From: Cytidiella melzeri
Lineage: Eukaryota > Basidiomycota > Agaricomycetes > Polyporales > Irpicaceae
Assembly: GCA_022592445.1 (NCBI GenBank)
Contig: JABYQR010000111.1
Location: forward strand, 1 to 64,000
Direction: 5' to 3'
Length of the DNA: 64,000 bases
Positions within the stretch are counted from its first letter, which is position 1. Every line of letters starts with the position of its first letter. Under the pieces are notes generated by a model. It was not told where the DNA came from, made no database searches, and saw only the letters and a list, made by a program, of their open reading frames with translations. Position numbers and translations under genes: made by a program. Below, piece by piece: positions 57,820 to 64,000 of this stretch.

Positions 57820-59083
57820 AGACGACTTTGACGACGTTGCAGCGGACTTTTTTACTGTCTCTCTTTCTTTGTCTCTGTCTCCGCGATGCCACTTGTTACG
57901 AACGTGTTTTCTACATCGGCTCTTTGCGTTTCTTTTGACAATGACATGCGTCTGGACTTGGACGTGTCTGTGTCATGTACAAGCATTGTTTTTTCGGATT
58001 GTATGATTTTTTGGACCAAGTCTGTGCAGGGTGCTTATACCTTCATGTCTATTTGTGCCACAAGCGGTTTGTTCACATTGAATGGTGTGGCGGGATTCTT
58101 CACATTACAACCAGCCAGTCAGGGCAGTAGGATTCTGAGTAAGTGAGCGACTTTCTGCGATGCGCCTTCTCTGTATTGACACGAATTTGTTAGGTGCGCA
58201 GTATGATCTTCACTCAACGGAGCGCAGCAATTGATAAGCATTTGACAATGGGTTTTAACAAGCTCCATAAGACAGGAGTTGTCCAGCTGCTTTAATAATT
58301 ACCTGGTGTGTTCACAGCCGAGTGTAAAGGTGCGAGTCAATTGAGCTGCCTTGATTGTACAGGATGCTGATCCAATCGCCTCGCTGTACGTGTACGCTGA
58401 ACAACAGACTGTAGTAACTCGAGCTCTGCAACGTACAGCGTATCTACGGTATCAAACCTGCGCCTAATGAACCATTGTGGTGTTGGGCATCACCCCATCT
58501 TATCTCTGCACACGGAAAGGTGTATTTCTTAGATCACCATTGTCGTCCCTCAGCTAACTCATTTTGGCCAGGATTTTCAACACGTTGCATTACGAAGCAT
58601 TTGCACACACTGAGGATCCCCCGAGCGCCGTGGCTTGTTACTACGAGGTCGCGAAGAGAAAGTCCAGAAGAATGAGTAGCAGTGAGCTATCTTCATCATC
58701 CGCAGCTCAGGCCGCAGCAGCGAGTTGTGGTTTCTATGCAGGATTCGCAACAATGAACAACGCTGTCCCATTGTTCTCTCGCTGCGCACACGCAAATCAA
58801 GTATGTGTTGCACTTGAAGACGCAAATTGACCGCCTCGATCACCACAAGAAAGCAGAACTCGCAGTGAGGGAAGCGCGTGTGCGCCTTAAAGAACCTCTC
58901 GAAGACACATCAAGAAATCCAGAAACCCGTTGCTTCAAATCTCATTTGCCTCGTGGTCCTCGAAGTTGCGAATCTCTGTCTGCGCAGTCATCCATGCACG
59001 GAGCCCGACATAAATACGAGCACCCGCGCGACTCGACTATCTGTGTCCCGCCCCTCCCCTTAGCGTAAATTTGAAGAACAAAC
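57820..59083. other. Intergenic region ceramidase / dynamin
   Basis: Only short overlapping open frames. One plus frame (58564-58830) is Ala/Ser-rich and lacks splice or family support. The start of the dynamin gene is preceded by a C-rich stretch (CCGCCCCTCCCC, about 59048-59059). Confidence 0.5.
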
Positions 59084-61884
59084 ATGTCTTTCGAAACTTC
59101 TCACTCCGCAACGTCGGATGAGTTCGAGGCTCTCCCTGACAACGGGAGTGTCGGACTCTCTGATCCCCAGTTTTCGTCGTCGCGTCGTCAGATGCTTGAC
59201 CTCATCAACAGACTGCAAAGTACAGGGTAAGCGTGTCCTATAGCTATACGCCAAACTCCTTTAGCAGACTGAACATGTTTGCCAGCGTTCAAGCAGACAT
59301 GGATTTGCCGACCATCGCCGTTATCGGGTCGCAAAGCGCGGGAAAATCGTCTCTTATAGAGTCAATCTCCGGAATCACACTCCCCAGAGCTAGTGGCACA
59401 TGTACCCGGTACGTTAATTGTCATTGCACATATGGAGACTCTAAGGGTAGCTATAGGTGTCCTACCGAATGTCGGCTCTCCTCGTCCGACGAAGAGTGGA
59501 GGTGTCTTGTCTCATTACGCTTTACCACGGATAGCCAGGGGAAACCGTTGGGTCAAGCCCGTAATGAGTCGTTTGGTGAAGTTATCTTCGACAAGAGTCA
59601 AGTAGAGGACAGGATTCGCAGGGCGCAGCGTGCCATTCTTAACCCCAATACTGACTCTGTCAAGTTCTTGGAGTACGATCGTTCTGACAGCAGCGCGGCT
59701 GAAGTGGCGTTCTCCATGAATTGCATTTGCTTGCACATTAGTGGGAAGAACGTCGCGGACCTCTCTTTCGTCGATCTCCCTGGTAAGTAGATAGGTGGCC
59801 CAGCAGATGCAACTTGAAGTGCTAATGCACGATATCAGGGATGATTGCCTCAGGCTCAGACAAGGATATCATTGAAACCCTGGTTACCACCTACATAAAG
59901 AAACCGAGTTGCATTATCTTGCTCACAGTGGCCTGCGAAAGTATGTATTCACAGCCAATCTCTAAAATCTTCGCTCTGAAGCGTAGTACTCTATAGCGGA
60001 TTGGGAGAACCAAAGAGGCTTTGACCTTGCCCAGAAATATGACAGAGACGGCAAGCGTACTGTCGGTCAGTATTTCGAATCATTCCTGAAACGCGACTGG
60101 CTAAGGCTTTGATGGCAGGGGTATTGACGAAACCGGATCGCATTGATCGTGGGGACCACGAACGTTGGATTCGTTTCGTGAAGAATGAGATGCAACCGCT
60201 CGAGAACGGATGGTTTAGCGTCAAGCAGCCCGACACGCAGGCGGTTCAGGAGGGAATTACCTGGGAGGAGGCTCGCGTGCAGGAGGAGACTTTTTTTGCG
60301 CAAGTGGCCCCTTGGGCTGGTTTGGACGCGGGCATCCGACATCAACTCGGTACATCGAACTTGACCGAGAGGCTGAGTTTCATCTTGTCGGCCCTCATTG
60401 CGAAGAGGTTTGTGCTTCTTGATGCAGTGGATGATCGATGCAGCTTGCTAACATTCACCATGTACGTGAAGGCTGCCCGAGTTACGAGACGAACTGCAGA
60501 AGCTCATACAACAAACTGAGGAAGCTTTACGACAGCTGCCCAAGCCACCGTCGTCGGACCCTCAGAGAGAGATATTGCATCTTGTCTCCGACTTCATGCA
60601 GGATCTATCGCGGCATCTCGAAGGCACGCCAGGGGAGTCTGGCCTTCTGCAAGAGATTCGTCCGGTGCAAGTGGCGTTCAAGAAGGCCATTCGGGCTACC
60701 GCACCGAACTTTAGAGCGAGCAATTACGACGAGGACGACTCTGACGACGAATCAGAGAACCGTAAGGCTTCTCGTGACTTTCTCGCTAATGAAGAGGATG
60801 CAAAGTCCGTGGTGCATGGCTCGAGGGAGGCAATAAATATCTCAGACGTCATGGAACGTGCATCGCAGTGAGTGAGATGATGGATTATCGTATTGCGTTA
60901 ATGCTCATGCGCTGTTGTTTACAGAGCAATCACACGAGAGCTTCCTGACCACTACCCTTTCGTAGTGTCGAAGGAATATATTGCTTTGATCATCGCCAAG
61001 TGGGAGAGCCCTTGTCGTACACTTTTCGACACTACCATGCATATTCTGCTTGCGCATGTGAAGAAAGTGGTTGCTCGCCATTTCGGCACGTTCACCCATG
61101 GTAACTTGCAGCATCAAGTCATGTACGTTTACATCTATCACTCAAACCCCGCTGAAATTAACTGCTTTGTCCTTGTGCAGGGCCATCCTATCCGAACATC
61201 TTGCACAGTGCGGCACCACGACCATGAAGCAGCTAGAATGGCTTTTGGAACTCGAGAAGCAACCGCGAACTCTCAACGATCATTACTACTCGGACTACAA
61301 GGACAAATTTCTGGCGTTGTATCGCGGCAGCCGTCAATCTGTTATTTCTGCCCCCTTGGTCGATAAGCTAGGCAGATACTCTGCAAGCGTGTCGAGCACA
61401 TTGTACAGATCCACCAGCGACGTAGCCATTCTCAATGGGACCAACAAGGCTCTAGCCGGACTAAGCGAGATTGGACTGACCGTGAAGGCCCCCGAACTCA
61501 TGAAGCTCCTACCTCCGGACCCCCTCGAGCCTGCGCTGCAGATCATGGCTACCGTTCGTGCCTACTTTCAGGGTACGTACTCACCTTTCTTTTTTCTCAA
61601 TCCTCTCGCTTACATGTAGACAAATCTGGACAGTCGCTTACAAACGGTTCGTCGACAATGTTCCCAACGCTATCGATTACGACATCATCCTTGGTATCAA
61701 CCGTGACCGTCGGCTTGAAGACGCTCTGTACAAGGGACTTGGTATCACTGGGGCGGACGCTGGCAAGCGCTGCAGTGACTACTTGGCCGAGCCTCCCCAG
61801 ATTGTCACCCGGCGCAGAGATTTGCAGAAGAGAAGGGAGCGGCTTGAGTCTGCAAAGAAAGAGTTGATGGACCTGTGGCTGTGA
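59084..61884 (+). CDS. Dynamin-superfamily GTPase (Mx/Vps1-like)
   Basis: Large GTPase that polymerises on membranes to drive fission or remodelling. From the ATG at 59084, a variable acidic N-terminus (about 45 residues) leads to the GTPase domain: P-loop 'GSQSAGKSSLIESISG' (about residues 61-77), switch I region 'PRASGTCTRCPTE' across an intron, 'DLSFVDLPG' (G3) and 'GVLTKPDRID' (G4, Thr-Lys-Pro-Asp). Middle/stalk helices follow, then an acidic loop ('DEDDSDDESENRKA') where a PH domain would sit, and a GTPase effector region ending 'LESAKKELMDLWL' at 61884. With no PH or Pro-rich domain it fits the Mx/Vps1-like fungal expansion. About 750 residues. All GTPase motifs are intact. Confidence 0.9.
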
Positions 61885-62740
61885 TGAAGTATTGTGAATT
61901 GCTTGTGATTTTTGTAAATGACTGCCCTGGATCTCAACTTGTATGTGCGCCATTGGCTTGGTAGTTATTGACAATTCTAAACACCCCTGTGCAGACTTGA
62001 GACCGCCAGCTTGGTGGAAAACTAGTCGTTGCATCAGCGCCAATATAGTATCGGCATACTTTGTGGCGTCGCACCTCCACCCCGCGTCTATGCCTTCTTT
62101 TCTTTTTTTTTTTTTTTTTCTTTTTTAATCAGTAATATAACGCGTCTATGCCTTCACGATCACATTTCACAGTAAAGTAAAGTATTCACAAAGCAACCAG
62201 CAGATATACCTGTGATGATATGCGAGTAGTGATACAATTGAATGTCACAAAAATAAAAGGTACACGCATACACTAAACAGCAGAAATACACAAATGTAGA
62301 AGCGGAAACCGCTTCAGGAGAGACGCTGTCAACCAGGAGTACACAATCGAAATGTAATGTCGTAGGTGAAAATGATGGGATTTGTGTGTGTAAGAATTGA
62401 GATCCACCGGGTCGCATGGAGTCTGAACCAATAATGTAAGAGATGAAGAATTCCAAGACTCAGGAGTAGGTGACTGAGCAACAATGGCTGCGCGGATGAT
62501 GTGATAGACAAGGGGAATGGAACGGAAAGGTGCTGGGGATCACGTCCGCTCTGTGCTTTTTGCTGCGCATGAGATTGCATGCGTGGAGCAGCGAAGGGGA
62601 GATCCCGCCGAGTGCGACATGTGCCAGAGGTCGGGCGAGACCCCACGAGGGTCATTAGATCTCAAGTTGGCCGGCGTGCAAAGCGTACTGCAAATGGGCA
62701 TCCTTCCTACCCGTACCGCTCACCTTGCCTCAATTGGCAA
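61885..62740. other. Intergenic region holding a LINE stub
   Basis: Convergent space between the dynamin gene and the minus-strand gene at the right edge. Apart from the LINE stub (62083-62155) I see nothing specific. Confidence 0.5.
62083..62155 (-). mobile_element. Minimal 5'-truncated LINE insertion with 15-bp target duplication
   Basis: CGCGTCTATGCCTTC occurs at 62083-62097 and again at 62141-62155. Between them are a ~29-nt T run (two Cs) and AATCAGTAATATAA. That last word matches the terminal 3' UTR word next to the poly(T) of the LINE at 15317 (AAATCAGTGATATTAA). This is a full retrotransposition product (target duplication, tail, 3' tip) retaining only about 14 nt of the element. Confidence 0.8.
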
Positions 62741-64000
62741 CTACGCCTTCACTCGCTTAGGGCTTTGCAGCCCAGCTTTTTGTATGTCGTCTTCGACCTC
62801 TTCAGATGACCGCTTGCGTTGACAAAGTGGCGGAGCATCGAGAATAGAGGCTGTAGCTTTATCTCCTCGAGCTTCACCCAGCCGAGCTCGTTTTGGCGGT
62901 GTACCCTCACGCAACAGAGGAGTTACTGGGTCGATCTCAGGCTCCTCTGACGCCTCATCATGAGATCGCTTGCGATAGGTGGGAAGCTCAGGTGTTTCAG
63001 AGCGGTACCGGAGGACGTCGTTCGACCCCTTGCGATCGGAAGCCACGTAGCCTTGCGCCTCAAAGTCAACCACATCCTCAAACTCTGACTCTATTTCGTC
63101 GTCGAATTCGGCGTCGGCATCTGTCTCTCCTTCCTCTTCCTCTTCGCGGCGTGCTACAGGCTTCTCCTCGAGGGTAATCTCGACCACCTTCTCGGGTTTC
63201 GCAGACGGTGGCGCTTGGTTCTGTCCAACGGAGGCGTCACCTGCAGACTGCTTTCCAGCTTCAACGTTGGCGGCCATCATAGCTCTGTCGCAAATTGAAC
63301 ATCGACATGCATACAGAGGCCCGCAAGCCTCCCGCCACACCTATCCCGACTGATTAGATTTCAATACGTAAAGATGAGTGGTCACAGTACGTACCAATCG
63401 GATACTGTCTATACTGAAATGCGGTAGATGCGCAATCGTTACCGGGATGTAGGGGATCGGCCGTAACAGCGAGCTCGCCTGGATTGATGGAGACTCAGGG
63501 ACAGGTATCGTTGGTGATGAAATGGCAATCGGCGGCGACTCAGTCTCATCTTCCTTGCCACCAATCGGAGGCGGCGAAGGCGTCGTTTGCAACGTGGTCG
63601 TTGATAAAACAGGGCTCGTAGTGTGTGAGCCTCCGGACCGGGAGGAAGAGGAATCATCATCATCACTCCGGGGTCGTCGCCGCTGCTCCTGCTTTTGGCG
63701 GATTCGCTTCCGTTGTATCCAGTCCACACCTTTTGACCAAGTATCCGGATCCCTCAACTGATCCACTACATCCTCCAAGCTCATCTTCAAAGCCTTCATT
63801 CCTGGGTCCGTGCCATCCACTTGACTCTCCATTACGAGCCGTCGAACGATGTTACACATCGCGGGATATAGGATCTCACGCATCACGCGCTGATACACCC
63901 TGAAAACGAGCTCGCATAGGTGATACGAGGGAGGAGAGGGAGCGTCGTAGGTGCGTGGTCTTGGATGAACGAGTTCTTCACCGTCGCCTGTGCTCTCTCC
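62741..64000 (-). CDS. Uncharacterised conserved fungal protein, 5' end outside the window
   Basis: The minus frame is open to the right edge, so the start is missing. The visible part begins 'GDGEELVHPRPRTYDAPSPP', then 'YHLCELVFRVYQRVMREILY' and a helical 'MSLEDVVDQLRDPDTWSKGV'. After a Ser/Pro-rich linker comes a conserved-looking 'LRPIPYIPVTIAHLPHFSID'. An intron (donor GTACGT, 63404 downward; acceptor GATAG near 63347) joins 'SIRL' to 'VWREACGPLYACRCSICDRA', a Cys cluster (Cys-x-Cys-x2-Cys) that may bind metal. The C-terminal part is acidic with a polybasic 'PPKRAR' and 'SPKRVKA' end, suggesting a nuclear location. I do not recognise the family. Confidence 0.7.

Noticed and set aside
58564..58830. 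Ala/Ser-rich plus-strand frame of 88 codons
   Set aside because: The opposite strand is equally open and there is no splice or family support.

Overview
The window is nuclear DNA of a filamentous basidiomycete, most likely an agaricomycete. The evidence is intron-dense genes with short introns (about 45-65 nt, GTRNGT donors), two seven-helix DUF6534 genes, a fungal CACTA (Tnp2) element, a chromodomain Ty3 retrotransposon and a fungal Mx/Vps1-type dynamin. No prokaryotic features are present. Exon boundaries were placed by eye from splice signals and conserved protein blocks, so small boundary errors are likely.

Positions 1 to about 25.8 kb are a transposon graveyard with nested insertions. 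About 1.1-9.5 kb holds a 2.8 kb non-autonomous element with perfect 90-bp terminal inverted repeats and an internal ~142-bp tandem array. A truncated copy lies in inverted orientation, and the 3' half of a chromodomain Ty3/gypsy element lies between them. A decayed Ty1/copia RNase H follows (10.8-11.3 kb). Next comes a Tc1/mariner transposase split by a 1.5 kb structure of arms in the order A-B-A'-B' (11.9-14.4 kb). From 15.3 to 25.8 kb there is a 5'-truncated LINE with a 16-bp target-site duplication and a poly(A) tail. It carries a ~0.6 kb insertion and, nested in it, an 8.5 kb CACTA element. The CACTA element encodes a Tnp2 transposase, a second multi-exon gene with serially duplicated exon/intron units, and an antisense gene.

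From 25.9 kb to the end the window is ordinary gene space: CTD-kinase subunit Ctk3; Utp20 (ribosome biogenesis, 8.4 kb, tail-to-tail with ctk3); two tandem DUF6534 membrane proteins; a Rossmann-fold NmrA/epimerase-like protein; a CFEM-type secreted, probably GPI-anchored protein; a pinin-domain protein divergently paired with a short SRP72; a membrane-anchored histidine-phosphatase-fold protein lacking the catalytic histidine; an uncharacterised single-pass membrane coiled-coil protein; a neutral ceramidase; a dynamin-superfamily GTPase; and the 3' part of an uncharacterised gene that runs off the right edge.

The best candidates for something new are the 90-bp-TIR element with its dimeric 142-bp array, the CACTA accessory gene in which the same repeat is coding in one place and intronic in another, the permuted inverted structure inside Tc1, and a 43-bp LINE 'stub' at 62.1 kb that carries only the 3' tip of the LINE and a tail, flanked by its own 15-bp target-site duplication.
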